Shown here one piece after another: positions 6,030 through 12,897 of a stretch of 18,672 bases of DNA. A model generated the notes under the pieces. That model saw nothing but the letters and a program-made list of their open reading frames with translations, did no database searches and was not told the DNA's origin. The translations under genes were made by a program, and so were the position numbers. Source of the DNA: DASWIP01 sp036397635 (GTDB lineage Bacteria > Actinomycetota > AC-67); contig DASWIP010000107.1 in NCBI GenBank assembly GCA_036397635.1, positions 1 to 18,672 on the forward strand, given 5' to 3'. Position 1 is the stretch's first letter. Each line of letters opens with the position of its first letter.

Positions 6030-6365
6030 ATGGATCTTATCCAGACGATCGAGCAGTGTTGCCCCATGGGGGTCTGCGCGGCGCCGCTGCCTGCCGTGGA
6101 CGCCGAGACCCTGGCCAAGGGCTTCAAGGTGATCGCCGATCCGGCGCGGCTGCGCCTGTTGAGCCTGATCGCCGCACAACCCGAGGCCGAGTGCTGCGTC
6201 TGCGACCTGACCGAACCGCTCGGGCTCAGCCAGCCCACCGTCAGCCATCATCTGAAGGTGCTACACGAGGCGGGCTTCCTCACGCGCGAGAAGCGCGGCA
6301 CCTGGGTCTACTACCGGGTCGTCCCGCGCGCCCTCGAGACCCTGCGCGGCGCGCTCACCGCCTGA
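6030..6365 (+). CDS. arsR: ArsR/SmtB-family arsenic-responsive repressor
   Basis: A 111-residue winged-helix repressor. The recognition region LGLSQPTVSHHLKVLHEAGFLTREKRGTWVYYRV is typical ArsR. Possible arsenite thiolates are C10, C11 and C16 near the N-terminus and C55, C56 and C58 in ECCVCDL. The latter resembles the ELCVCDL site of E. coli ArsR, while a cysteine pair near residue 10-16 plus one near 55 matches the Corynebacterium glutamicum arrangement. It should repress itself and arsI until trivalent arsenic binds. An in-frame ATG at 6024 adds two residues; I chose 6030 because the promoter would start transcription at about 6028-6030 and no Shine-Dalgarno sequence is present. The divergent arsI gene is the obvious regulatory target. 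Confidence 0.9.
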   Translation: MDLIQTIEQCCPMGVCAAPLPAVDAETLAKGFKVIADPARLRLLSLIAAQPEAECCVCDLTEPLGLSQPTVSHHLKVLHEAGFLTREKRGTWVYYRVVPRALETLRGALTA

Positions 6366-6466
6366 GATCCGAACGACGCTCCGGCTCCCCGCGAGACGGT
6401 ACGAAAGATACGCGCGGCGGGGGAGGGTCGGCACTCCAGGGCGCTCCTAGCCTTCTACGACGTCCC

Positions 6467-6488
6467 GACGCGGGTCCCTGACCGCGTC
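6467..6488 (+). promoter_or_regulatory. Stem-loop just upstream of the glycosyltransferase ribosome-binding site
   Basis: GACGCGG (6467-6473) and CCGCGTC (6482-6488) are perfect inverted repeats with an eight-base loop, ending four bases before GGAAAGGAG. There is no T-tract, so it is not an intrinsic terminator by the usual rule. It may influence translation or bind a protein; no family is recognised. The rest of 6366-6506 shows nothing I can name. Confidence 0.35.
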
Positions 6489-6506
6489 CAGAGGAAAGGA
6501 GTCAGC

Positions 6507-7373
6507 GTGGGCGATGAGATGAGGCCGGTGCTGTTCAGCATCGTCATCCCGACCTACGGACGACCCCAGTACCTGGCCGAAGCAGTGGCGTCGGTTGCAG
6601 CGCAGACCATCGATGATTTCGAATGCGTGATCGTGGACGACGCGAGCCCGGAGCCCGTCGGCGTCATCGCCGACAGAAGGTTCAGGGTCGTCAGGCGACC
6701 ACGGAATGGAGGCGCCCCGGCTGCACGGAACACAGGGCTGGCGGCCGCTCGCGGCCAGTACGTGACCTTCCTCGACGACGACGACCGGTATGCGCCCGAG
6801 CGACTCGAGTTCGGGCTGCGCGGCGTTTCACAGGCTCCGATCGGGGTGTGCTGGTCAGATTCGCTCGACCGCGGCGGCCGGCCGAGTGGTCGAACGCTTC
6901 AGGGCGACGTCGGCGACACGATCCTCGACGGCCTCGTTCCGCACCTGGGGTGCACCACGGTTCGCCGAGACGTGGCCCTTCCGTTCGATGAGGGGCTGCG
7001 CGCGCAAGACGACGTCGAATGGTGGCTCAGGATGGCGCGTATCGCCCGGGTCGCGACGGTCCCGGAGGTCGGCTACCTCTTCAGGTATCACGAAGGAACC
7101 CGGCATGGAAGGCCATTCGCGGTGCGCCTAGGGTGCACGATCGAGATCCTCGAACGGCACGCGGACTACTTCGCCCGCCATCCGGCGGCAGCCGCGTTCC
7201 GATGGAAGACGGTCGGGCACCACTCGTCTCAACTGGGCGACCATCGACTGGCTCGTCGCGCGTTCGCGAGGTCGCTCCGGTTTCAGCCATCCGCGCGAAC
7301 CGCCTGGTCGATGGTCCGATCCCTTCGCCGTACCCGCGCCACGCTGGCCGGCGAGGGGCAGTTGCCGGCGTAA
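6507..7373 (+). CDS. Family 2 glycosyltransferase
   Basis: A 288-residue GT-A fold enzyme. The N-terminus FSIVIPTYGRPQYLAEAVASVAAQT (10-34) and VIVDDASPEP (41-50) are the nucleotide-binding strands. The metal-binding DxD lies in FLDDDDRYAPERL (88-100). AQDDVEWWLRM (167-177) corresponds to the ED/QDD segment carrying the catalytic base in GT2 enzymes. The C-terminal part (YFARHP...HRLARRAFARSLRFQPSARTAW) is the helical tail often seen in soluble GT2 proteins. No membrane segment is present. It should transfer a sugar from a nucleotide donor to an unknown acceptor. The GTG start has AAAGGAG five bases upstream. No polysaccharide cluster surrounds it, so the pathway is unknown. It converges with the MFS gene about 70 bases downstream. 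Confidence 0.87.
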   Translation: MGDEMRPVLFSIVIPTYGRPQYLAEAVASVAAQTIDDFECVIVDDASPEPVGVIADRRFRVVRRPRNGGAPAARNTGLAAARGQYVTFLDDDDRYAPERLEFGLRGVSQAPIGVCWSDSLDRGGRPSGRTLQGDVGDTILDGLVPHLGCTTVRRDVALPFDEGLRAQDDVEWWLRMARIARVATVPEVGYLFRYHEGTRHGRPFAVRLGCTIEILERHADYFARHPAAAAFRWKTVGHHSSQLGDHRLARRAFARSLRFQPSARTAWSMVRSLRRTRATLAGEGQLPA

Positions 7374-7443
7374 CCGCCGCAGCAGGTTCGCGCCTTCATC
7401 TCACGTCGATGTCCGGTCGCTACGCAAGTGAGCTCGCCTCCGT

Positions 7444-8694
7444 TCAACCGGCCGGCCGTTCGGGCAACGGCACCGAGAGTTGATCGCCGGCCTGAACCAG
7501 CTCTCCACGCGCGCCCGGCACGACGATCACCGCGTACGCCGCGAACGCGATCGCCGGTAGCAACGCGAATCCTGTCGCGGCCGGGGCACCGACCACGGCA
7601 GCCAGCGCACCGCCTACCAGCGCCCCGAGCGCCTGCCCGCCGAGCAGCGTGCCCTGCAGCACCGAGAACGCGGTGCCTCTGATGTGCGCCGGCAGGCGCG
7701 GCCCCACGAACGAGTATGCGGGGATCACGACCGCGAACACCGCGCCCAACGACGCGTAGGACAGTGCGGACCCGACGATGCCGGGCTCGAGCAGGAACCC
7801 GATCGCCGCACCGGTCCCGCCCAGCACCACGACCACAGCCGAGGCGCGCAGCAGACGCGGGATCTCACCGTGCCGCGGCACGCTGGCCGAGGCGATGATG
7901 GTGCCGATCGGCACCATCGCGGCCAGCAATCCGACGCTGCCGGTGCCGGTGCGCAGGTGCTCGCGCACGTACACGGCGACGAGCGCCTCCCCGACGATCG
8001 CCGCACCCGAGGCGGTGGTCGTGAGGATCGCGGCGCGGCGCAGGAACGGGTCGCCGGTCAGCATGCGGACCGCTTCGCGCAGGCTCGCGCCCATGCGGCT
8101 GTCAGGACGCGACGCTCGCCCTTCCCGCAGCGCGAGCAGCAGCAGGCCCGAGAGCAGGAACGTGGCCGCGTTGATCATCAGCGCCGCACGCGCGCCGACG
8201 AGCGCGACCAATCCGCCGCCGGCCATGTAGCCGAGCACCAGCACCGCTTGGTAAGTGATGTTGCTGAGCGTCAGCGCATCCGCGTACCGGTCCTCGCTGA
8301 CGACCTCGGGGATCATCGCCGCGCGCGCGGCCTCGAACGGAGGCGTCGCGATCGCCGCCAGGAACGCCAGGGTCAGGATCAGCCACACGGGCCCGGCGAA
8401 CGCGATGCCGAAGAACGTCGTTGCTCGCACGACGTCGGCGAGCACCATGACGGTCCGCCTCGGGTATCGGTCGGCCAGCGTCGCCAGCGCCTGACCGAGC
8501 CCCAGCCAAGGCAACATGCTCATCGCGACGGTCGCGGCGGTCAGCGTGCTCGAGCCGGTCTTGTCGTAGACGAGCAGCGCGAGCGCGACGCGCGCCGCCC
8601 AGTCGCCGAGCTCGCTCAGGATCTGCGCCTCGTACAGGAACCGGAAATCGCGGAACCTCAGCGAGGTGAACAGCGATCCGACGCGCTTCTTCAC
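7444..8694 (-). CDS. MFS transporter, MFS_3 (EntS-like) type
   Basis: A 416-residue protein with about twelve hydrophobic segments. The start FTSLRFRDFRFLYEAQILSELGDWAARVALALLVYDKTGSSTLTA and the loop motif LADRYPRRTVMVLADVVRA are characteristic of the MFS_3 branch, which includes enterobactin exporter EntS and many actinobacterial drug or metabolite exporters. The transported compound cannot be read from sequence. The GTG at 8694 was chosen because family similarity begins there (KKRVGSLFTSLRFRDFRF); the open frame to 8952 is a shadow of the upstream gene. A GGGGG run is the only ribosome-binding candidate. It lies 47 bases downstream of the scramblase-like gene on the same strand, so the two may be co-transcribed. 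Confidence 0.87.
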   Translation of the reverse strand: MKKRVGSLFTSLRFRDFRFLYEAQILSELGDWAARVALALLVYDKTGSSTLTAATVAMSMLPWLGLGQALATLADRYPRRTVMVLADVVRATTFFGIAFAGPVWLILTLAFLAAIATPPFEAARAAMIPEVVSEDRYADALTLSNITYQAVLVLGYMAGGGLVALVGARAALMINAATFLLSGLLLLALREGRASRPDSRMGASLREAVRMLTGDPFLRRAAILTTTASGAAIVGEALVAVYVREHLRTGTGSVGLLAAMVPIGTIIASASVPRHGEIPRLLRASAVVVVLGGTGAAIGFLLEPGIVGSALSYASLGAVFAVVIPAYSFVGPRLPAHIRGTAFSVLQGTLLGGQALGALVGGALAAVVGAPAATGFALLPAIAFAAYAVIVVPGARGELVQAGDQLSVPLPERPAG

Positions 8695-8741
8695 GCGGCC
8701 CCCCGGACGGTCGTCGGGTAACGAGCGATCAGAACCACGTA

Positions 8742-9344
8742 CTAGCCGAGGCCGCGCGCGTCCTGCTTCAGCGCGAGATCTACGCCGACGGCAGACGCCA
8801 GCGCCATCAGTCGCAGCGCGCCGGTGACGCCGGGCTCCAGCTCGAGCGCGTAGTTGTCCGCGGTGGTGAACATCTCCTTGGCCACCCCGCCCCACTTCTT
8901 GGTGATGCGACCGACCTCCCGGTCGGTGGGATCGATGATGGAGAAGTTCCACGCGCGCCAGTTCTGCGCGTTGATGCCGCCGAGCTGCTCGCCATTGGAG
9001 CCCTCGAACGTGAATCGGATCTTGCCGAACACGTTGCGCTGCACGATCGTTCCGACGGGAGCGCCTTCGCCATCGGCCACGCGCACCTTCGACTTCACGA
9101 ACTTGGCCGGACGTGTCAGCTCGAGCACCTTGCGGCCGTCCGGCTCGTAGGCAGCGACCTTATGGGTCATGAATTGATCCAGCGAGGAGACCAACCGCGC
9201 GATCTTCTTGAGCTTGGTCTGGCCCTCCTGACGCATCGTGCCCACCTGCTGCCCTTGCTCGTCGCGGATCGCGTACTCGTTGGTCAGCTCGATCAACTTC
9301 GCCTTCTGGCTGAACACCAGCCGGTCGATCTCCAGCAGTCCCAT
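8742..9344 (-). CDS. Phospholipid scramblase-like / LURP-one-related protein
   Basis: A 200-residue protein with the pattern of bacterial scramblase-related proteins, which adopt the Tubby-like beta-barrel with a central helix. Recognisable parts are LLEIDRLVFSQKAKLIELTNEYAIRDEQG at the N-terminus, a middle beta-rich block, and the C-terminal signature DREVGRITKKWGGVAKEMFTTADNY (141-165), followed by the hydrophobic helix ALRLMALASAVGVDLAL (176-192). Animal members move lipids between bilayer leaflets with calcium; the function of bacterial members is not established, so lipid-related is an inference. The ATG at 9344 has GGAGG seven bases upstream and was preferred over 9443, whose extra residues resemble no family. 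TAGGCT at 9375-9370 is a possible -10. It is divergent from the MDMPI-like gene. Confidence 0.82.
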   Translation of the reverse strand: MGLLEIDRLVFSQKAKLIELTNEYAIRDEQGQQVGTMRQEGQTKLKKIARLVSSLDQFMTHKVAAYEPDGRKVLELTRPAKFVKSKVRVADGEGAPVGTIVQRNVFGKIRFTFEGSNGEQLGGINAQNWRAWNFSIIDPTDREVGRITKKWGGVAKEMFTTADNYALELEPGVTGALRLMALASAVGVDLALKQDARGLG

Positions 9345-9385
9345 CGCGTCGCCTCCTTCCCGGCGGCCGAGCCTACCCGGCGTGG

Positions 9386-9398
9386 TACCCTCCCGCCC
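9386..9398 (+). promoter_or_regulatory. Candidate leaderless promoter (-10 element) of the MDMPI-like gene
   Basis: TACCCT at 9386-9391 is followed by exactly seven bases and then the ATG at 9399; no Shine-Dalgarno sequence is present. This is the same geometry as at 2337 and 3176. No -35 is recognisable. Confidence 0.4.
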
Positions 9399-10148
9399 AT
9401 GTCCGAGATGGAAGACGCCGTCGCGGAACTGCGCGCCGAGCAAACCGAGCTTGATGCGCTGCTCGACGGACTGTCAGACGAGGAGTGGTCGCTGCCGACC
9501 CCGGCCGCCGGCTGGGATGTGCGCGATCAGGTAGCGCACCTGGCCGACACCAACGAGCTCGCCTACGACACCGCGACCGGCGGCCCGCGGCAGCTCAACG
9601 AGGAGGGGCTGACCTACACCTCACCGGAAGCGTTCACCGAGTCCGGGTGCGAGAAGGGGCGCGCGATGGCCCCCGCCGAGGTGCTCACCTGGTGGCGCAC
9701 CACAGCCGAGCGCGTCAACGAGATGTTCCTCGGCAAGGACCCGAAAGAGCGCCTGCCGTGGGGGCTGGGGATGAGCGCGCGCATGCTGGTCACCGCGCGG
9801 CTGATGGAACACTGGGCGCACAGCCTGGATATCCGAGCCGCGCTCGGCGTTGAGCCCAACGCGTCACCGAGACTGCGCAGCATCGCGTTCCTGATCGTCA
9901 AAGCGACGCCTTATGCGTTCGGCGTGGCCAAGATCGATCCGCCGCCGGGAACGCTACGGGTCGAGGTCGCATACGACGGCGAGACCTGGACATTCGGTCC
10001 CGACGACGCCGATTCCCGCATCACCGGGGACGCGCTCGAGTTCTGTCGCGTCGGCGTGCAGAGGCTTCCGTACCAGGACGCGATCACCCTGAAGGCCGAA
10101 GGCAAACTGGCCGAGGCCGTCCTGCGGCACGCGCGCGCATTCCTCTAG
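9399..10148 (+). CDS. TIGR03084/MDMPI-like metal-dependent, probably mycothiol-dependent, enzyme
   Basis: A 249-residue DinB/YfiT-fold protein. The N-terminus ELDALLDGLSDEEWSLPTPAAGWDVRDQVAHLAD carries the first metal histidine (H47), and LMEHWAHSLDIR supplies E137 and H141. This matches the His/Glu-x3-His set known in the mycothiol-dependent maleylpyruvate isomerase of Corynebacterium. The C-terminal alpha/beta part (about 175-249) is the usual MDMPI C-terminal domain region. Such enzymes use mycothiol as a cofactor in isomerisation or S-transfer reactions, but the substrate here is unknown. The frame is open upstream to 9162, but that part overlaps the divergent scramblase-like gene and has no similarity. 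The stop codon overlaps that of the convergent methyltransferase. Confidence 0.85.
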   Translation: MSEMEDAVAELRAEQTELDALLDGLSDEEWSLPTPAAGWDVRDQVAHLADTNELAYDTATGGPRQLNEEGLTYTSPEAFTESGCEKGRAMAPAEVLTWWRTTAERVNEMFLGKDPKERLPWGLGMSARMLVTARLMEHWAHSLDIRAALGVEPNASPRLRSIAFLIVKATPYAFGVAKIDPPPGTLRVEVAYDGETWTFGPDDADSRITGDALEFCRVGVQRLPYQDAITLKAEGKLAEAVLRHARAFL

Positions 10149-10918
10149 CGCTTCTCGAGGACGATGCACGAATCGACGACCTGGTGCGTCGCGTGTCGCT
10201 GATCCTCCGGGAGCGCGCGCAGCGCCGCGATCGCCGGCTCCACGACGCGCGCCCAGGTCTCGGCATCGATATCCCACAGCCCCGAGTAGCTTCGCTCCTC
10301 CAGACGGCGGGCTTCCTCGTCGGCGGACACGCCGACCTCGTAGGACTCGAGGTCGATCACGTCCACGACCTCCAAGCCCGCCGTCGGCGCGCTTTCGCGA
10401 AGCGCTTCCGGTTCGACGCGCGCGCGCCGCGCGCGGTCGGCCGCCAGCGCCTCGGCCATCATCGCCTTGACGCGGCCGATCGGATCGTCGGTGGGACGCA
10501 TCCGGCCGGGGATCACCAGGTACCGCCCCCCCGGCGTCAGCACGCGCGCGACCTCGTTCAGGACGGCAGGCACATCGGCGACCAGATGCAGCACCCAGGT
10601 CGAGACCGTCTGGCGGAACGATCCGGACCGCACCGGCAGCATCGCGGCATCCCCGGCGACCACAGTCGGGCCGATGCGCGCGCGTGCGTGCCGCAGCATC
10701 GGCTCGGAGAGGTCGACCCCGATGACGCGGAACCCGAAAGCGGCGAACGCCTGCGCGACCGTGCCCGTCCCGACACCGACCTCAAGCAGGGGGGCATCCG
10801 GGTCGAGCAGCGGCATCATCGCCGTCGCGAAACGGATCCCCCGCTCCTCGCCACCTCGGGTGTCGTCGTAGGTGTCGGCGATCCGATCGAACCTGATCGA
10901 GGCGTCCACGATGGCCAA
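10145..10918 (-). CDS. Class I SAM-dependent methyltransferase
   Basis: A 257-residue protein of the UbiE/Methyltransf_11 type. Motif I is LLEVGVGTGTVA (44-55), the acidic end of strand two is VIGVDLSEPML (65-75), motif II carries GDAAMLPV (89-96), and post-I is VSTWVLHLVADVPAVLNEVARVLTPGGRYLVI. The N-terminus FDRIADTYDDTRGG is a common lead-in for this group. The acceptor, a small molecule or lipid, cannot be deduced. The start is TTG with GAGGGG six bases upstream; the next alternative is a GTG nine bases downstream. Its TAG and that of the convergent MDMPI-like gene share CTAG. The divergent SDR gene starts 100 bases away, and no clear promoter is visible between them. Confidence 0.86.
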   Translation of the reverse strand: MAIVDASIRFDRIADTYDDTRGGEERGIRFATAMMPLLDPDAPLLEVGVGTGTVAQAFAAFGFRVIGVDLSEPMLRHARARIGPTVVAGDAAMLPVRSGSFRQTVSTWVLHLVADVPAVLNEVARVLTPGGRYLVIPGRMRPTDDPIGRVKAMMAEALAADRARRARVEPEALRESAPTAGLEVVDVIDLESYEVGVSADEEARRLEERSYSGLWDIDAETWARVVEPAIAALRALPEDQRHATHQVVDSCIVLEKR

Positions 10919-11018
10919 GCGTATCCCCTCGCTTCGATCCTCCGAGCGCGCGGTGCTCCCGAAGCCGTTGCGCCTCGCTTCGCGCGCGGCCCGGCGCTGC
11001 TGCTAGAACAGCGGTTCG

Positions 11019-11753
11019 ATGGCCAAGAGCGCGGTCGTGAGCGGCGCCTCCTCGGGGATCGGGGCGGCGACCGTGCGCGCGCTGTGCGCGGACGGGTGGG
11101 AGGTACTCGCCGGCGCGCGTCGCACCGACCGTCTCGAGCAGCTCGCCGCCGAAACGGGCTGCTCCTGGAAGCGGCTGGACGTCACCGACCAGCCCAGCGT
11201 GGACACCTTCTGCGATGGCATCGCGACGCTCAACCTTCTGGTGAACAACGCCGGCGGCGCGAAGGGCTTCGGGCCGGTCGCCGAGGCGAACGACGAGCAT
11301 TGGCGATGGATGTTCGAGGTCAACGTGCTCGGCGTCGAGCGCATGACCCGGGTGCTGCTGCCTGCGCTGCGCGCCTCGGGCGACGGGCATGTGATCACCA
11401 TCGGTTCGATCGCCGGCCACGAAGCGTACGAGGGCGGCGCGGGCTACAACGCAGCCAAGTTCGGCGCGCGCGCGGTGATGGAGGCGCTTCGCCTCGAGCT
11501 GTTCGGCGAGCCTGTGCGGGTCACCGAGATCGCGCCCGGCCTGGTCTCGGGGGCGGAGTTCTCGCTGGTCCGGTTCGACGGTGACGAGCAGCGCGCCGCC
11601 AAGGTCTACGAAGGCACCACGCCGCTGCAGGTTGAAGACGTCGCGGCGTGCGTGGCCTTCGCAGCGAACCGCCCGAGCCACGTCAACATCGACCTGATGA
11701 TCGTCAAGCCGCGCGAGCAGCCGCGCGCGACCAAGGTACTGCGTCGTGGGTGA
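11019..11753 (+). CDS. Short-chain dehydrogenase, YdfG-like, NADP-dependent
   Basis: A 244-residue classical SDR with SGASSGIG (8-15), an arginine pair R34/R35 after strand two that favours NADP, NNAGG (76-80), the catalytic serine S130 in IGSIAG, and Y143/K147 in GYNAAK. The closest recognisable group is YdfG (3-hydroxy acid or L-allo-threonine dehydrogenase, also malonic-semialdehyde reductase), supported by FCDGIATLNLLVNNAG and the TEIAPGLVSGAEFSLVRF.GDEQRAAKVYEG segment. The reaction would be NADP-linked interconversion of a 3-hydroxy acid and its oxo form. The gene begins a run of three closely spaced genes: an MtnB-like aldolase starts six bases after its stop and a cupin follows. TAGAAC at 11004-11009 is a weak -10 candidate. 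No Shine-Dalgarno sequence is apparent. Confidence 0.87.
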   Translation: MAKSAVVSGASSGIGAATVRALCADGWEVLAGARRTDRLEQLAAETGCSWKRLDVTDQPSVDTFCDGIATLNLLVNNAGGAKGFGPVAEANDEHWRWMFEVNVLGVERMTRVLLPALRASGDGHVITIGSIAGHEAYEGGAGYNAAKFGARAVMEALRLELFGEPVRVTEIAPGLVSGAEFSLVRFDGDEQRAAKVYEGTTPLQVEDVAACVAFAANRPSHVNIDLMIVKPREQPRATKVLRRG

Positions 11754-11759
11754 CCGCCG

Positions 11760-12380
11760 GTGAGCGATCGCGCGACCAAGGATCTGCTCTGCGAGCTGCT
11801 TCGCCTGTTCTACGACCGAGGATGGGTATCGGGCACCGGCGGCGGGATCTGCGGGCCCACCGATGATGGGACGATGTTCCTGGCTCCGACCGGCGTGCAC
11901 AAGGAGCGCGTGACGCCCGAGGACTTCTTCGTGGTCGATCCGGCCGACTGCTCGGTGGTGGTCCCGGCGGCCGACGCGACGCTGCGACCCAGTGAGTGCA
12001 ACGCGATCTTCAGCGCGTGCTGGCGCGCGCGCGGCGCGCGCAGCGTGATGCACTCGCATGCGCTGTCGAGCGTGCTCGCCGCCGACCTCGCAGGCGACGG
12101 CGACAACATCTCGATCGCGGGCCTCGAGATGCTCAAGGGAATCCGTGGGGTCGCGAACCGGGACACGCATCTGGTGCCGGTGATCCGTAACACGCCGCGC
12201 GAAGGTGAGTTGGTGGATCAGGTCGACAAGGCGCTGGCCGACGACCGGTTCGCCGCCGCGTTCTGCATCCTGGTCGCCGACCATGGCGCCTACATCTGGG
12301 GCGATGACATGTGGGAGGCGAAACGACACACAGAGGTGTATCACTTCCTGTTCGAGGCCGCGGTTGCGCGGCGCCGTTAG
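11760..12380 (+). CDS. mtnB: Class II aldolase/adducin-family protein, probable methylthioribulose-1-phosphate dehydratase
   Basis: A 206-residue protein with the class II aldolase fold in its MtnB form. SGTGGGICGPTDDGTMFLAPTGVHKERVTPEDFFVVD carries the phosphate-binding part, H98 and H100 in VMHSHA and H175 in DHGAYIWG are the zinc ligands, and E123 in GLEMLKGI is the catalytic glutamate seen in human APIP and bacterial MtnB. MtnB removes water from methylthioribulose 1-phosphate in methionine salvage. The GTG start lies six bases after the SDR stop with no separate ribosome-binding site, implying translational coupling. A cupin gene follows after 21 bases. None of the other salvage genes (mtnN/P, mtnA, mtnK, mtnC) is in view, so use in a related short-sugar pathway is possible. 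Confidence 0.82.
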   Translation: MSDRATKDLLCELLRLFYDRGWVSGTGGGICGPTDDGTMFLAPTGVHKERVTPEDFFVVDPADCSVVVPAADATLRPSECNAIFSACWRARGARSVMHSHALSSVLAADLAGDGDNISIAGLEMLKGIRGVANRDTHLVPVIRNTPREGELVDQVDKALADDRFAAAFCILVADHGAYIWGDDMWEAKRHTEVYHFLFEAAVARRR

Positions 12381-12401
12381 GACATCACCAGGGGGATCGA
12401 C

Positions 12402-12809
12402 ATGGACACGCACACTTGCCCGAACTGCCAGCAGACGCTCCCGATGACGAAGGTCGACGTGGTCGATATCTCAGCCGCCGTCGAGGCCGACAAGCTCACC
12501 GATGCCGATGCCTTCAAGCGCACCTACATCGGGCACGGGAAGGCCTCGAGCGTGTTCGTGTTCCAGGGCCATCCGGGGCCGTTTCGCAAGCACGTGCACG
12601 TCACCCACGACGAGATCGGCTATGTCCTCGCCGGGTCGGGATCGGTCACCGTCGGCGAGGTCACCCGGCCGGTGAAGCCGGGGGACGTCTGGGTGATCCC
12701 GATGAGCATCCCTCACTCCGCCGAGTTCGGCGACGAGTGCCGGGTCCTGTTCATCTCCTCACCGATCGACGATCCGGACAACCAGGACCGCATCTGGGCG
12801 GACGAGTGA
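12402..12809 (+). CDS. Single-domain cupin protein
   Basis: A 135-residue protein with both cupin motifs: HVHVTHDEIGYVLAGSG (64-80), giving H64, H66 and E71, and GDVWVIPMSIPHSAEF (94-109), giving H105. These four residues are the standard metal site. The N-terminus adds CPNCQQ with C6 and C9, half of a zinc-ribbon-like pair with no visible partner pair. AGGGGGA sits five bases before the ATG. Acireductone dioxygenase (MtnD) is also a cupin and would follow MtnB in methionine salvage, but it is longer, about 180 residues, and has H-x3-E rather than H-x4-E, so I do not call this MtnD. A dioxygenase, isomerase or binding role remains open. It is the last gene of the SDR-aldolase-cupin run. Confidence 0.8.
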   Translation: MDTHTCPNCQQTLPMTKVDVVDISAAVEADKLTDADAFKRTYIGHGKASSVFVFQGHPGPFRKHVHVTHDEIGYVLAGSGSVTVGEVTRPVKPGDVWVIPMSIPHSAEFGDECRVLFISSPIDDPDNQDRIWADE

Positions 12810-12897
12810 GGGACGAAGCGGACGAACGCCGAACCGCGGCACGACCGGCATCGCGCCCGGCAGGACGACTCGTTGGGAACGACGAAGGCACACTCGT

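Noticed and set aside
8695..8952. N-terminal extension of the MFS protein from 8952
   Set aside because: It is out-of-frame translation of the scramblase-like gene. MFS similarity begins at the GTG at 8694.
10184..11584. Long open frames at 10184-11584 (+), 10782-12413 (-) and 14137-16488 (-)
   Set aside because: These are antisense or alternate-frame shadows, common in GC-rich DNA. They overlap well-supported genes and show no domain.
12402..12809. Cupin as acireductone dioxygenase (mtnD)
   Set aside because: It is too short, with H-x4-E rather than the H-x3-E spacing of that enzyme; position after mtnB alone is not enough.
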